Source of the DNA: Sphingobium cyanobacteriorum
Lineage (GTDB): Bacteria > Pseudomonadota > Alphaproteobacteria > Sphingomonadales > Sphingomonadaceae
Direction of reading: 5' to 3'
Assembly: GCF_030580935.1 (NCBI RefSeq)
Contig: NZ_JAUQOM010000001.1
Location: 434,001 to 498,000, forward strand
Length of the DNA stretch: 64,000 nt
The position numbers and the translations under genes are program-made. The notes beneath the pieces were generated by a model, which made no database searches, had not been told where the DNA came from, and saw nothing but the letters and a program-made list of their open reading frames with translations. Position 1 is the stretch's first letter. Each line of letters starts with the position of its first letter. Of this stretch, positions 1 through 12,538 are shown in pieces.

Positions 1-2
1 TA

Positions 3-1085
3 TTGGGCCAGTTGACCGGCCATGTCGCGCATGATTTCAACAATCTGCTGACCCCGATCATCGGCGGGCTGGACCGGATCCTGACCGGCAATATCAGCCC
101 GGAAGCCACCGCGAAGGCGGGAGCGCTGGCGATGCAGGCCGCTGAAACCGCACAGACGCTGGTGCAGCGGTTGCTCGCCTTTTCGCGCCGCCAGTCGCTG
201 ATGCCGACGGCCGTTCATTTGCCCGACCTGATCGACGGGATGCAGGCCCTGCTGGCCAGCACCCTGGGGCCGCGCATCAACCTGTTGATCGACGTGCCGC
301 CGTCGCTGCCGCCGGTCCATGCCGACAGCCATCAACTGGAGCTGGCGATCCTCAACCTGGTGGTCAACGCCCGCGACGCCATGCCCGAAGGCGGCACGCT
401 CCATATCGAGGCCGAGCGGCGCGAGCGCAACCTGCCCGCCCCGCTTGCCCCCCGTCCCTATATTTGCCTGACCATAGCCGATACAGGCGTGGGCATGACG
501 CCTGCGGTCAGGGAGGCGGCGACCGAACCGTTTTTCACGACCAAGCCGACGGGCCATGGCACGGGGCTGGGCCTGTCGATGGCGCACGGACTGGCGGGGC
601 AGTTGGGCGGCGTGCTGGAGATCGACAGCGAAATCGGCAAGGGCACCGAAGTGCAATTCTGGCTGCCGGTCGAGAAGCCGGGGCCTGCGCCCGCGCAGGG
701 CGAACCCGGCGCGGCGACGCAAGGCCCGTTCCAGGGCAAGGTGCTGCTGGTCGATGACAATGCCCTGGTGCGCAACAGCACGCGCGAGATGCTGACCGAC
801 ATGGGCTATGACGTGGTCGACATCGATCATGCCGAACTGGCGCTGAGCATGATCGAGGCGGGATACAAGCCCGCCATTGTCATTACCGATCATATCATGC
901 CCGGCATGACCGGCGCGGAACTGGCGCTGCGGTTGCGGGTGGACCATCCGCAAATCGCGGTCATGATCATATCGGGCTATCAGGGCATCGACCTGATCGC
1001 GCCCGACATCGTGCGCCTGTCGAAACCATTCCGGCGGACCCATCTGCAAGCCAGCATAGCCGCGGCGCTGGCCCAGGCGGCGTAA
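3..1085 (+). CDS. Hybrid histidine kinase with C-terminal receiver domain (5' truncated by window edge)
   Basis: The reading frame is open from the window edge, so the N-terminal sensor part is missing and the TTG at 3 need not be a real start. Visible in order: a dimerisation helix with the phospho-acceptor His in HVAHDFNNLL, a HATPase_c domain with N box (NLVVNARDAMPEGG), G1 (DTGVGM) and G2 (GTGLGLSMAHGL), then a receiver domain from about residue 245 (LLVDDNALVR, phospho-site in ITDHIMPGMTG, KPF near the end). This is the architecture of PAS-type hybrid kinases common in sphingomonads. It autophosphorylates on His and passes phosphate to its own Asp; no output domain follows, so a phosphotransfer partner elsewhere is likely. 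The signal is unknown. Confidence 0.9.
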   Translation: MGQLTGHVAHDFNNLLTPIIGGLDRILTGNISPEATAKAGALAMQAAETAQTLVQRLLAFSRRQSLMPTAVHLPDLIDGMQALLASTLGPRINLLIDVPPSLPPVHADSHQLELAILNLVVNARDAMPEGGTLHIEAERRERNLPAPLAPRPYICLTIADTGVGMTPAVREAATEPFFTTKPTGHGTGLGLSMAHGLAGQLGGVLEIDSEIGKGTEVQFWLPVEKPGPAPAQGEPGAATQGPFQGKVLLVDDNALVRNSTREMLTDMGYDVVDIDHAELALSMIEAGYKPAIVITDHIMPGMTGAELALRLRVDHPQIAVMIISGYQGIDLIAPDIVRLSKPFRRTHLQASIAAALAQAA

Positions 1086-1112
1086 GCGCAAACGTTCCGA
1101 CCAGCACCCATG

Positions 1113-1139
1113 CGCATGGGTCAGGATCGTCGCCTTCCG
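1113..1139. repeat. Dispersed repeat copy 1
   Basis: A 27-nt stretch beginning CGCATGGGTCAGGATC and ending CGCCTTCCG recurs at 4149-4175 with one mismatch, in an unrelated intergenic gap. It looks like part of a dispersed intergenic repeat family. Confidence 0.7.
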
Positions 1140-1163
1140 ATATTGGGCATGCCTTGCGAAACG

Positions 1164-1197
1164 GGCGGTCATCCCCGTGGGGACGGGAATGACCGCC
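1164..1197. terminator. Hairpin after the histidine kinase gene
   Basis: Two 15-nt arms (1164-1178 and 1183-1197) pair at 14 of 15 positions around a GGGG loop. There is no T-run after it, so it is either a Rho-independent-like stem without a tail or a dispersed palindromic repeat. It lies between the kinase and the convergent yhiN-type gene, where a transcription block would make sense. Confidence 0.45.
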
Positions 1198-1273
1198 TGC
1201 CTGCCTGAAGCCCGATGACGCAACTTTGCTTCGTCCTTGCAAGCGGCGTGGGTCAGTCGGCCGTCATCCCGTG

Positions 1274-2446
1274 CTAAACCGCCTGCCCCGCTGCCCAGCC
1301 ACTGGCCCAGGCCCATTGGAAATTATAGCCGCCCAGCCAGCCGGTAACGTCCACCGCTTCGCCAATGGCGTAGAGGCCCGGCGCTTTCGTCGCCTCCATG
1401 GTGCGGGAGGAGAGGCCGGCGGTGGCGATGCCGCCGACGGTGACTTCGGCCTTGGCATAGCCTTCGGTGCCCGATGGCGTGAACGGCCAGTCGGACAGGC
1501 GCGCCGCAACCTGCCGCAGGGTCCTGTCGGACAGGTTGCCCACTTCGCCCTGCACCCCGATCCGTTCGAGCAGCGTGTCGGCCAGCCGTTCGGTCAACGC
1601 CTGGCCCAGCACCCGGCGCAGGCTGGTGCGCGGACGGTCGCGCTTTTGCGCGAGCAGCCAGTCGGCCGGGCGATCGGGCAGGAAATCGACCTGGATCGCG
1701 GTGCGATGCTGCCAATAGCTGCTGATCTGGAGCATCGCCGGGCCGGACAGGCCGCGATGAGTGAAGAGCGCGGCTTCACGGAAACGGGTCTTGTTCCAGC
1801 GTACCGCAACATCGGCCGACACACCGGACAACGACTGGAACAGCAACTCATCCGGTCCCAGAGTGAAGGGCACCAAAGCCGGGCGCGGCTGGACCACCGC
1901 CAGGCCGAATTGCCGCGCGACATCATAGGCGAAGCCGGTGGCGCCCATTTTCGGGATGGACGGCCCGCCAGTCGCCAGCACCAGCGCAGGCGCGCGATGT
2001 TCGGTGTCGCCCAGCCGCACGCGATACAGGCCATCGCCATGGGCGATATCCGACACCGGCCGGCCAAGCGCCATCGTCACGCCGCCCCTGGCGCATTCCT
2101 CCACCAGCATGGCGACGATCTGCCTGGCCGATCCGTCGCAGAAAAGCTGTCCCAGCGTCTTTTCATGCCAGGCGATGCCATAGCGTTCCACCAACGCAAT
2201 GAAGTCCTGCGCGCCGTAGCGGCCAAGCGCGGACTTGGCGAAATGGGGATTGGCGGACAGATAGCGGTCGGGCGCGGTGTGGAGGTTGGTGAAGTTGCAG
2301 CGACCGCCGCCCGAAATCAGGATCTTCTTGCCCGGTGCGTCGGCATGGTCGGCGAGCAGCACCTGTCGCCCCCGCTGGCCCGCGACGGCGGCGCACATCA
2401 TGCCAGCCGCGCCGGCGCCCAGGATGATGACGTCATGGTCCGCCAT
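1274..2446 (-). CDS. YhiN/HI0933-family NAD(P)/FAD-dependent oxidoreductase
   Basis: 390 residues, the usual length of the HI0933-like flavoprotein family. The N-terminus has the dinucleotide-binding motif ILGAGAAGMMCA followed by GKKILISGGGRCNFTN, which is diagnostic of this family; a C-terminal FAD contact region (GGYNFQWAWASGWAAGQ) is also present. Members bind FAD; the physiological substrate is not established (some databases call them aminoacetone oxidase-like). The start codon overlaps the stop of the upstream DUF188 gene by one base (TGATG), so the two are probably translationally coupled. Confidence 0.93.
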   Translation of the reverse strand: MADHDVIILGAGAAGMMCAAVAGQRGRQVLLADHADAPGKKILISGGGRCNFTNLHTAPDRYLSANPHFAKSALGRYGAQDFIALVERYGIAWHEKTLGQLFCDGSARQIVAMLVEECARGGVTMALGRPVSDIAHGDGLYRVRLGDTEHRAPALVLATGGPSIPKMGATGFAYDVARQFGLAVVQPRPALVPFTLGPDELLFQSLSGVSADVAVRWNKTRFREAALFTHRGLSGPAMLQISSYWQHRTAIQVDFLPDRPADWLLAQKRDRPRTSLRRVLGQALTERLADTLLERIGVQGEVGNLSDRTLRQVAARLSDWPFTPSGTEGYAKAEVTVGGIATAGLSSRTMEATKAPGLYAIGEAVDVTGWLGGYNFQWAWASGWAAGQAV

Positions 2447-2901
2447 CAGCGACCGCGCCTGAGGCGCACCAGTGCCTCGTCCAGCGATTGCAGGAAGCGC
2501 GAGCGATCGACTTTCGAGAAAGGTAGCGGGCCGCCGATCGGATCGCCCACCGCGCCCGCGCGCAGATCCGCCATGATCGCGCGGGTCGCGACCGCCGCGC
2601 CGATCGAACTGGGCGTGAAGGGCTTGCCATTGGGCGCGATCACCACCGCCCCGGCCTTCAGGCAGCGGTCGGCAAGCAGGATGTCGGCGGTGATGCAGAC
2701 CGTCCCGGCATCGGCCCGCTCGGCGATCCAGTCATCGGCGGCGTCGAACCCGTCGCTCACCACCACCCGGTCGAGCAAGGGATGGACGGGGATTCGGATC
2801 GGGCTGTTGCTGACGATGGTGACGGGGATTTCGTGCCGCCAGGCGACCTTGTACACCTCATCCTTGACGGGGCAGGCATCGGCATCGACCAATATCTTCA
2901 T
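2446..2901 (-). CDS. YaiI/YqxD (DUF188) family protein
   Basis: 151 residues when started at the ATG at 2901, giving the canonical N-terminus MKILVDADACPVKDEVYKVA; an in-frame start at 2937 would add a non-conserved leader. DUF188 proteins have a PIN-like/NYN-like fold with conserved acidic residues (DADACP near the start, ITADILLADRCL in the middle) suggestive of a metal-dependent nuclease, but the function is unproven. First gene of a two-gene unit with the YhiN-type flavoprotein. Confidence 0.92.
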   Translation of the reverse strand: MKILVDADACPVKDEVYKVAWRHEIPVTIVSNSPIRIPVHPLLDRVVVSDGFDAADDWIAERADAGTVCITADILLADRCLKAGAVVIAPNGKPFTPSSIGAAVATRAIMADLRAGAVGDPIGGPLPFSKVDRSRFLQSLDEALVRLRRGR

Positions 2902-3246
2902 GCGCCGGGCGATAGGCGGATGGGCGTGTCGAGACAATGGTTCGGGACCGGAATCCTTAATGCGGCGGGAAAAGAGAATCGCCTATGGATGCGCCATAGT
3001 CGGGGCGCGACACAGAATGGCCGAATGACCAGTAGCGTCAGGATCAGGATCATGAACCGAAACCGGAGGATACCCCCTCCACAAGAGAAGAAGAGAAGCG
3101 CAACCAAAATAATAAGTACAGGAAAAATCATATATTTCCTGTTACTGTCCCGATCGGTTTCATATTGAACCATATTTACATTGCATCGATCATTTTTCCG
3201 TGATCATATCACTTCATAATAAACGGTCGCGCTTTTCCAATTTCAT
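2902..3246. other. Intergenic gap, AT-rich in its second half
   Basis: 345 bases without a convincing gene. From about 3050 to 3240 the base composition becomes distinctly AT-rich compared with everything around it. A minus-strand frame here would encode two hydrophobic stretches (from about 3173) but it runs into antisense of the DUF188 gene and has no family resemblance, so I do not call it. The gap presumably carries the promoter of the peptidoglycan enzyme at 3247. Confidence 0.5.
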
Positions 3247-3963
3247 ATGGAGCGCACGCCAATGCCTACCGGACATGAGATGCTGATGCTGGCACGAAGC
3301 CGCATCGGTCAGAAATATGTCAATATCCTGGTCCCAAAGAATAATCCCAACTGGCAAGGCCCCTGGGACTGTGCTGAATTCATGTCCTGGCTGGTCTATC
3401 AGACTGGCGGTTTCCTGTATGGCTGCATCGACAATGATGGCAATCCGGCGACGACCGAGGCCTATACCGGGGCATGGCAGCGCGATTCCGAAAAAATCGG
3501 ACATCGTGTATCCATTGCCGAAGCCATCGAGACAGTCGGCGCCATCCTGCTGCGCTATCCGCCAGCGCCCGGCACGATGGGGCATATCGTCGTAAGCGAC
3601 GGCGCCGGCGGCACAGTGGAAGCGATGGGCAAGGCCCATGGTGTCTGCGAAGGCAAGGTAACGGGTCGCGTGTGGGATACAGGCGTGCTCATTCCCGGCT
3701 TCACCTACAGCCGGAATGCGCCGGTCAGTTTCACCGCCCCGCATATACTATATGCCATCGGCCGGCCTGACATGAAGCCTGACATCGTCAAGGCAATCCA
3801 GAAGGCCCTGATTGCGGCCGGTTTCGATCCAGGCCCTGTCGATGGCATATACGGCCATAATACGGCAGCGGCGGTCGCCGCGTTTCAAACCGTAAAAGGC
3901 ATCATTGTCGACGGCCAGGTCGGCAAGCAAACCGCAAGACGGCTGCAAGTCAAGCTCAGTTGA
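3247..3963 (+). CDS. Putative NlpC/P60-like peptidoglycan hydrolase with C-terminal peptidoglycan-binding domain
   Basis: 238 residues (233 if the ATG at 3262 is used). Residues about 15-170 look like a papain-like NlpC/P60 or CHAP-type domain: a candidate catalytic Cys in GPWDCAEFMSWLVY and a candidate His in GTMGHIVVSDG. Residues about 175-238 are a PG_binding_1 domain (IQKALIAAGFDPGPVDGIYG, then TAAAVAAFQ). No signal peptide is visible, which is unusual for a cell-wall enzyme and is more typical of phage endolysins or enzymes exported by another route. The gene stands alone, beside AT-rich DNA upstream and a long inverted repeat downstream, which suggests acquisition. Substrate and bond cleaved cannot be told. 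Confidence 0.75.
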   Translation: MERTPMPTGHEMLMLARSRIGQKYVNILVPKNNPNWQGPWDCAEFMSWLVYQTGGFLYGCIDNDGNPATTEAYTGAWQRDSEKIGHRVSIAEAIETVGAILLRYPPAPGTMGHIVVSDGAGGTVEAMGKAHGVCEGKVTGRVWDTGVLIPGFTYSRNAPVSFTAPHILYAIGRPDMKPDIVKAIQKALIAAGFDPGPVDGIYGHNTAAAVAAFQTVKGIIVDGQVGKQTARRLQVKLS

Positions 3964-4074
3964 ATGATCAGCGGTCTGTGCGATAACTGACACGGAATAT
4001 TCCGTGCCATCCGGGGACGACAGGGGTTGCTGGCGCAATAGCCTGAGATCACATCGCCTTGATCAGAACCCATT

Positions 4075-4144
4075 CGCCCTTGCGGACGAAGCGCGGCAAT
4101 CCGATGGCGCATCCGTGGATTGCCGCGCTTCGTCCGCAAGGGCG
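4075..4144. repeat. 28-bp perfect inverted repeat (long hairpin)
   Basis: Arms 4075-4102 and 4117-4144 are perfect reverse complements over 28 nt; the 14-nt loop contains a further small palindrome (GATG at 4103-4106, CATC at 4110-4113). There is no T-run. It ends five bases before a copy of the dispersed repeat at 4149-4175. It may be a REP/MITE-like element rather than a classical terminator. Confidence 0.85.
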
Positions 4145-4148
4145 CGTA

Positions 4149-4175
4149 CGCATGGGTCAGGATCATCGCCTTCCG
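4149..4175. repeat. Dispersed repeat copy 2
   Basis: Matches 1113-1139 at 26 of 27 positions. Here it directly follows the long inverted repeat, suggesting both belong to one composite intergenic element; the copy at 1113 is followed by a different hairpin (1164-1197). Confidence 0.7.
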
Positions 4176-4357
4176 GCATGAAACGTGCCTGATCATGATC
4201 ATTCTGGTCCCGCCCTGAAGAGGATGGGGATCATGGCATAGGCGGCCAGCCGAACACCCCCTCAGCCCCGCGCCCCTGAGCGGCAAAGCAAATCTTGTGG
4301 CACCGGCTTCTCCACTGCGGTTGCCACCATGGCGTGCGCGCCGCTAAAGCCGTCGGC

Positions 4358-5662
4358 ATGACAGCCCTCCTTCTGCCCCGACATCCGCTGCATTTCGCCA
4401 ATTTCCGGGCCTATCTGGTGGGACGGCTGTGCGCCGTGCTGGCGCAATATGGCATGATGATCGTGCTGGCGTGGCAAGCCTATAATATCGCGCGCGAAAC
4501 GATGACGACGGCGGGCGCTTCGGCACAACTGGGGCTGATCGGGCTGGCGCAGTTCCTGCCGCTGTTCTTCCTGACCCCGCTCGCCGGCTGGGTCGCCGAC
4601 CATTATGACCGGCGCTGGGTTGCCCGCATCACGCTGGCGCTGCTGATGGGGGCGGCCGGGTTGCTGGCCTTTGCCACCTATGAAAATCGGGTGAGCCTGC
4701 CGCTGATCTTCGGCATCGCGGTCATCGTGGGCACGGCGCGCGTTTTCAACGGCCCCGCCTATGGTGCGCTCGCGCCCAATCTGGTGCCGGTCGAGGTGCT
4801 GCCCAATGCCATCGCCATTTCCGCTGTCGTGTGGCAGGCCGGGATGATCGCGGGGCCCGCGCTGGGCGGCTATGCCTATGCAGCGACGCCCTGGGGCGCC
4901 TATGCGCTGGCCGCCGGGCTGTTTGGCATTGCGCTGTTGGCGATGATGATGATCGGCCCGGTGCCGCAGCCCCCGCGTGACGCCACGCGCCATCCGCTGC
5001 GCCAGATGATCGACGGTTTCACCTATGTGCGCGGCAACCGGCTGGTGCTGGCGACCATCACGCTGGACCTGTTCGCGGTGCTGCTGGCCGGCGCGACGGC
5101 ACTGTTGCCGGTCTATGCCCGCGACATATTGCATGTGGGGTCGGCGGGGCTGGGCCATCTGGCCGCCGCGCCCGGCATCGGGGCAGGCGCCACTGCGCTC
5201 TGGTTCTCCTTCCGCCCGATGAAGAGCAATGTCGGGGTCAAGATGCTGGCGTCGGTGATGCTGTTCGGCCTGGCCACCATCGCCTTTGGCTGCACCGCTT
5301 TCCTGCCGCGCAGCATCGCCATGGAGGCGGGCATCGTGGCGCTGGTGGTGCTGGGCAGCGCGGACATGGTATCCGTGTTCGTGCGCCAGTCACTGGTGCA
5401 GATCCATACCCCCGACGCGATGCGCGGGCGCGTGTCCAGCCTGTCGCAACTCACCATTTCCGCGTCGAATGAACTGGGCGAGGCCGAGTCCGGCTTTCTG
5501 GCCGCGCTGGTCGGTCCGGTGGCCGCGGTGATCGGCGGCGGCGTCGGTGCTATCCTCATCACCCTTTACTGGGCGCGACTCTTTCCCGAATTGCGCCTTG
5601 CACGCAGCTTCGATCCACCCGACATCGGGCGAGAAGAGAACAGCCAGGAGAAAAACCCATGA
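4358..5662 (+). CDS. MFS transporter, EntS-like exporter family
   Basis: 434 residues from the ATG at 4358, which gives the typical short N-terminus before the first helix ([12 protein letters not shown]). About 12 hydrophobic segments alternate with short loops; the MFS loop 2-3 motif appears as [12 protein letters not shown]. The sequence resembles the MFS_3 (EntS/enterobactin exporter-like) group of drug or siderophore efflux pumps, in the inner membrane. The stop overlaps the start of cysK by 4 nt (ATGA), so the two genes are one transcription unit; an export role linked to cysteine metabolites is possible but only a guess. Confidence 0.88.
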   Translation: MTALLLPRHPLHFANFRAYLVGRLCAVLAQYGMMIVLAWQAYNIARETMTTAGASAQLGLIGLAQFLPLFFLTPLAGWVADHYDRRWVARITLALLMGAAGLLAFATYENRVSLPLIFGIAVIVGTARVFNGPAYGALAPNLVPVEVLPNAIAISAVVWQAGMIAGPALGGYAYAATPWGAYALAAGLFGIALLAMMMIGPVPQPPRDATRHPLRQMIDGFTYVRGNRLVLATITLDLFAVLLAGATALLPVYARDILHVGSAGLGHLAAAPGIGAGATALWFSFRPMKSNVGVKMLASVMLFGLATIAFGCTAFLPRSIAMEAGIVALVVLGSADMVSVFVRQSLVQIHTPDAMRGRVSSLSQLTISASNELGEAESGFLAALVGPVAAVIGGGVGAILITLYWARLFPELRLARSFDPPDIGREENSQEKNP

Positions 5663-6588
5663 AAGCTGCCACGATTCTCGAAACCATCGGCCATACGCCG
5701 CATATCCGCGTCAGCCGCCTGTTCGGCGATACACCCGCCGGCACCGAAATATGGATCAAGTCCGAGCGGTCCAACCCCGGCGGATCGATCAAGGACCGCA
5801 TCGCGCTGGCCATGATCGAAGCGGCCGAGGCGAGCGGCGAATTGCAGCCCGGCGGCACCATCATCGAACCGACATCGGGCAATACCGGCGTGGGCCTGGC
5901 CATGGTCGCGGCGGTCAAGGGTTACAAGCTGGTGCTGGTCATGCCTGAAAGCATGTCGATCGAGCGGCGACGGCTGATGCTGGCCTATGGCGCCAGCTTC
6001 GACCTGACCCCGCGCGAAAAGGGGATGAAGGGCGCGATCGAGCGCGCGCTGGAACTAGTCGGCCAGACGCCGGGTAGCTGGATGCCGCAACAGTTCGAGA
6101 ACCCGGCCAATATCGACGTGCATGTCCGCACCACGGCGCAGGAAATCCTGGCCGACTTCGCCGACACGCCGATCGACGCGCTGATCACGGGCGTGGGCAC
6201 CGGCGGCCATATCACGGGCGTTGCCGAAGTGCTGAAAAAGGCGTGGCCGGGCCTGAAGGTCTATGCGGTCGAGCCGACCCTGTCGCCGGTCATCAGCGGC
6301 GGCCAGCCCGGCCCGCACCCGATCCAGGGAATCGGCGCGGGCTTCATCCCGGCCAACCTGCATACCCAGTTGCTCGACGGCGTGATCCAGGTCGATCCGG
6401 CCGACGCCAAGGATTATGCGCGCAAGGCCGCGCGCGAGGAAGGCATGCTGGTCGGCATCTCGTCCGGCGCGACGCTGGCGGGGATTGCCCAGAAGCTGAA
6501 GGAACTCCCGGCAGGCAGCCGGGTTCTGGGCTTCAACTATGACACCGGCGAACGCTATCTGTCGGTGCCCGATTTCCTGCCGGAATAA
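5659..6588 (+). CDS. cysK: Cysteine synthase A (O-acetylserine sulfhydrylase)
   Basis: 309 residues, typical CysK length. PLP-dependent enzyme joining O-acetylserine and sulfide to cysteine. Seen: PLP-lysine motif [13 protein letters not shown], substrate loop [11 protein letters not shown], phosphate-binding loop [11 protein letters not shown] and the C-terminal [11 protein letters not shown] Shine-Dalgarno (CCAGGAG) lies inside the end of the upstream MFS gene, 4 nt overlap. Conserved through the full length, so surely functional. Confidence 0.96.
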   Translation: MKAATILETIGHTPHIRVSRLFGDTPAGTEIWIKSERSNPGGSIKDRIALAMIEAAEASGELQPGGTIIEPTSGNTGVGLAMVAAVKGYKLVLVMPESMSIERRRLMLAYGASFDLTPREKGMKGAIERALELVGQTPGSWMPQQFENPANIDVHVRTTAQEILADFADTPIDALITGVGTGGHITGVAEVLKKAWPGLKVYAVEPTLSPVISGGQPGPHPIQGIGAGFIPANLHTQLLDGVIQVDPADAKDYARKAAREEGMLVGISSGATLAGIAQKLKELPAGSRVLGFNYDTGERYLSVPDFLPE

Positions 6589-6661
6589 TAGGGCCAGTCC
6601 AACGGCCGTTCGCGTGGAACCTGCCAAAGCGCGCGAACGGCGGTGGAGAAGCAAGATCGTC

Positions 6662-8029
6662 GTGAACCGGACCCGTCTCCTCAACACTCTGTCCTGGGCA
6701 GTCTGGGCGCTGCTGTTCATCGGTCTGCCCATGGGCGTTGCCGGCTGGGAAAGCCGGTCGCGCCCGGTCGATGCGCCCGCGCGCTTCGCGGCTGCGGCGG
6801 CGCGGGGCGCACGGCCCGCCGCCCCGCCCCCGCCGGTCGAGCCGATGCAGATCTATGCGTTGCCGCGTGACCGGGCGGTGGCGTTCAACGCCCACATCCC
6901 CTTTTCGCGCGATCCCAACCCGGCTGCCCGCCCCTTCCTCTTTTCAGGCACCGAAATCGACCTCGCCCGCGCGACCGACTGCCTTGCGGCGGCGGAAATC
7001 TTCGAAGCGGGCGACGATGCGGTCGGACAGCAGGCGGTGGCGCAGGTGGTGCTGAACCGGGTGCGCCATCCCGCCTTCCCCAAGAGCGTGTGCGGCGTGG
7101 TGTTCCAGGGGCAGGAGCGCAGGACCGGATGCCAGTTCACGTTCACCTGCGACGGCGCCCTGGCCCGCGTGCCGGCGCCGGCGGCGTGGGATCGCGCGCG
7201 CGCGGTCGCGCGCGCGGCGCTGGCGGGGAAGGTCTATCCGCCGGTCGGCCACGCCACCCATTATCATACCGACTGGGTCGTCCCCTATTGGAGCGGCAGC
7301 CTGGACAAGATCACGGCGGTCGGCACGCACCTGTTCTTCCGCTGGCGCGGCTGGTGGGGGACGCCGCCCGCCTTCCGCACCCGCGTCGAACCGGGCGAAC
7401 CGCTGATCGCGCGCATCGCCCGTTTTTCGACCGCGCATCAGGATGCCATGCCAACGCCGATCGACGCCCCGCCGATGCTGTCGGCCGATGCGCCCGCGAT
7501 GATCGCCGCCCGGCCGCAACAGGCGATCGGAGCGGAGTCCCTGGGCAAGATGGTGGCCGGTGTGCGGCTGATCGCGATCGCGCCGGGGGCCAGGAGCTTT
7601 CTGGTCGAACTGCCCCGCGCCGGTGCGCCCGATAGCTGGCCGGCGCTGGCCCGGACATTTTGCGCGGGCCGCGCCGAATGCCGGATCATGGCGTGGAAGG
7701 TGGGCAGCGCGCCGGCGGGCCTGCCGCTGGGCGATGCGCAATTGGCGGCCATGAGCTTCGCCTATATCCACAATGTCGAAAGCGGGTTGCAGCGGGCGCT
7801 GTGGAATTGTGCCCAGACCCCGCGCACGGCCAGGGGCGACTGCATGCGCCAGCGCATTCCCACGATCGCGCCCGCCGCATCGGCCCAGACGGGCACGATA
7901 CCGCCCGGCATATCACAGACTGGCCTATCACAGACTGGTATGTCACAGGCCGGGCTGAGCGGGGTGCGGCGCAAGCAGCGGTTCGAGACGGTGACGATCA
8001 GGCCGCCAGACGCGCCACCCGCACCATAG
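6662..8029 (+). CDS. Membrane-anchored SleB-type cell wall hydrolase
   Basis: 455 residues from the GTG at 6662, which places a single hydrophobic anchor (LLNTLSWAVWALLFIGLPMG) right at the N-terminus; the frame extends upstream to 6539 but that part overlaps cysK. The hydrolase_2/SleB domain sits at about residues 100-215: AAEIFEAGDDAVGQQAVAQV, then LNRVRHP, CGVVFQGQ and CQFTFTCDG, and ATHYHTDWVVPYW. SleB-type enzymes are lytic transglycosylases or amidases of peptidoglycan. The C-terminal half is not recognised and ends in a short Ser/Thr/Gln-Gly repeat encoded by 15-nt tandem repeats. Probably a periplasmic enzyme of wall remodelling. Confidence 0.88.
   Translation: MNRTRLLNTLSWAVWALLFIGLPMGVAGWESRSRPVDAPARFAAAAARGARPAAPPPPVEPMQIYALPRDRAVAFNAHIPFSRDPNPAARPFLFSGTEIDLARATDCLAAAEIFEAGDDAVGQQAVAQVVLNRVRHPAFPKSVCGVVFQGQERRTGCQFTFTCDGALARVPAPAAWDRARAVARAALAGKVYPPVGHATHYHTDWVVPYWSGSLDKITAVGTHLFFRWRGWWGTPPAFRTRVEPGEPLIARIARFSTAHQDAMPTPIDAPPMLSADAPAMIAARPQQAIGAESLGKMVAGVRLIAIAPGARSFLVELPRAGAPDSWPALARTFCAGRAECRIMAWKVGSAPAGLPLGDAQLAAMSFAYIHNVESGLQRALWNCAQTPRTARGDCMRQRIPTIAPAASAQTGTIPPGISQTGLSQTGMSQAGLSGVRRKQRFETVTIRPPDAPPAP
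7910..7954 (+). repeat. Three 15-nt tandem repeats inside the SleB-type gene
   Basis: Units at 7910-7924, 7925-7939 and 7940-7954 (core TATCACAGACTGG) encode the in-frame pentads ISQTG, LSQTG, MSQAG. Being in multiples of three, copy number could change without breaking the frame. Confidence 0.8.
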
Positions 8030-8371
8030 CGGACCCATCCGGCCGATCCTGCCGGCACAGCCATTCGCCCCCTTCACAAAGCCTGATCACGGGCCTATAT
8101 GGCGTGTTGGAAATCGGTTTGCATCACGCCCTGACGGGCGAGGTGGGCCGTCTCCCGGAACGCTCGGGGACCAGGATCGCATTGCGCACGATCCCGGCGG
8201 AATAGGGCGGATCTGGCGGGTCACAAGACGCTGACAGTGTGGATCGGACAGTCCCGACCCGCACTTTTTTGCGTGGCATGATGGGTGCGAATCACCCCTT
8301 TTGCCATCGCGTTTCGACTGAGTTTTCGCCGGGATGCGAAAAAACACGACGAATGAAGGCAAGGACAACGC
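8030..8371. other. Intergenic region upstream of rpoB
   Basis: 342 bases between the cell wall hydrolase and rpoB. It must carry the rpoBC promoter, but I cannot single out a convincing -35/-10 pair. A 7-bp inverted repeat (8216-8222 with 8256-8262) is followed by a run of six T at about 8265-8270, which could be a weak terminator or attenuator. The genes that normally precede rpoB (rplK, rplA, rplJ, rplL) are absent here. Confidence 0.5.
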
Positions 8372-12532
<4,161 letters not shown>

Positions 12533-12538
12533 GATCGG

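Noticed and set aside
1226..3028. 600-codon plus-strand frame
   Set aside because: Antisense to the YhiN-type and DUF188 genes, which carry clear motifs.
2898..3173. 91-codon minus-strand frame with two hydrophobic stretches
   Set aside because: Only the first third lies in AT-rich DNA; the rest is antisense-like and lacks a ribosome site or family. Could be a small membrane protein but not supportable.
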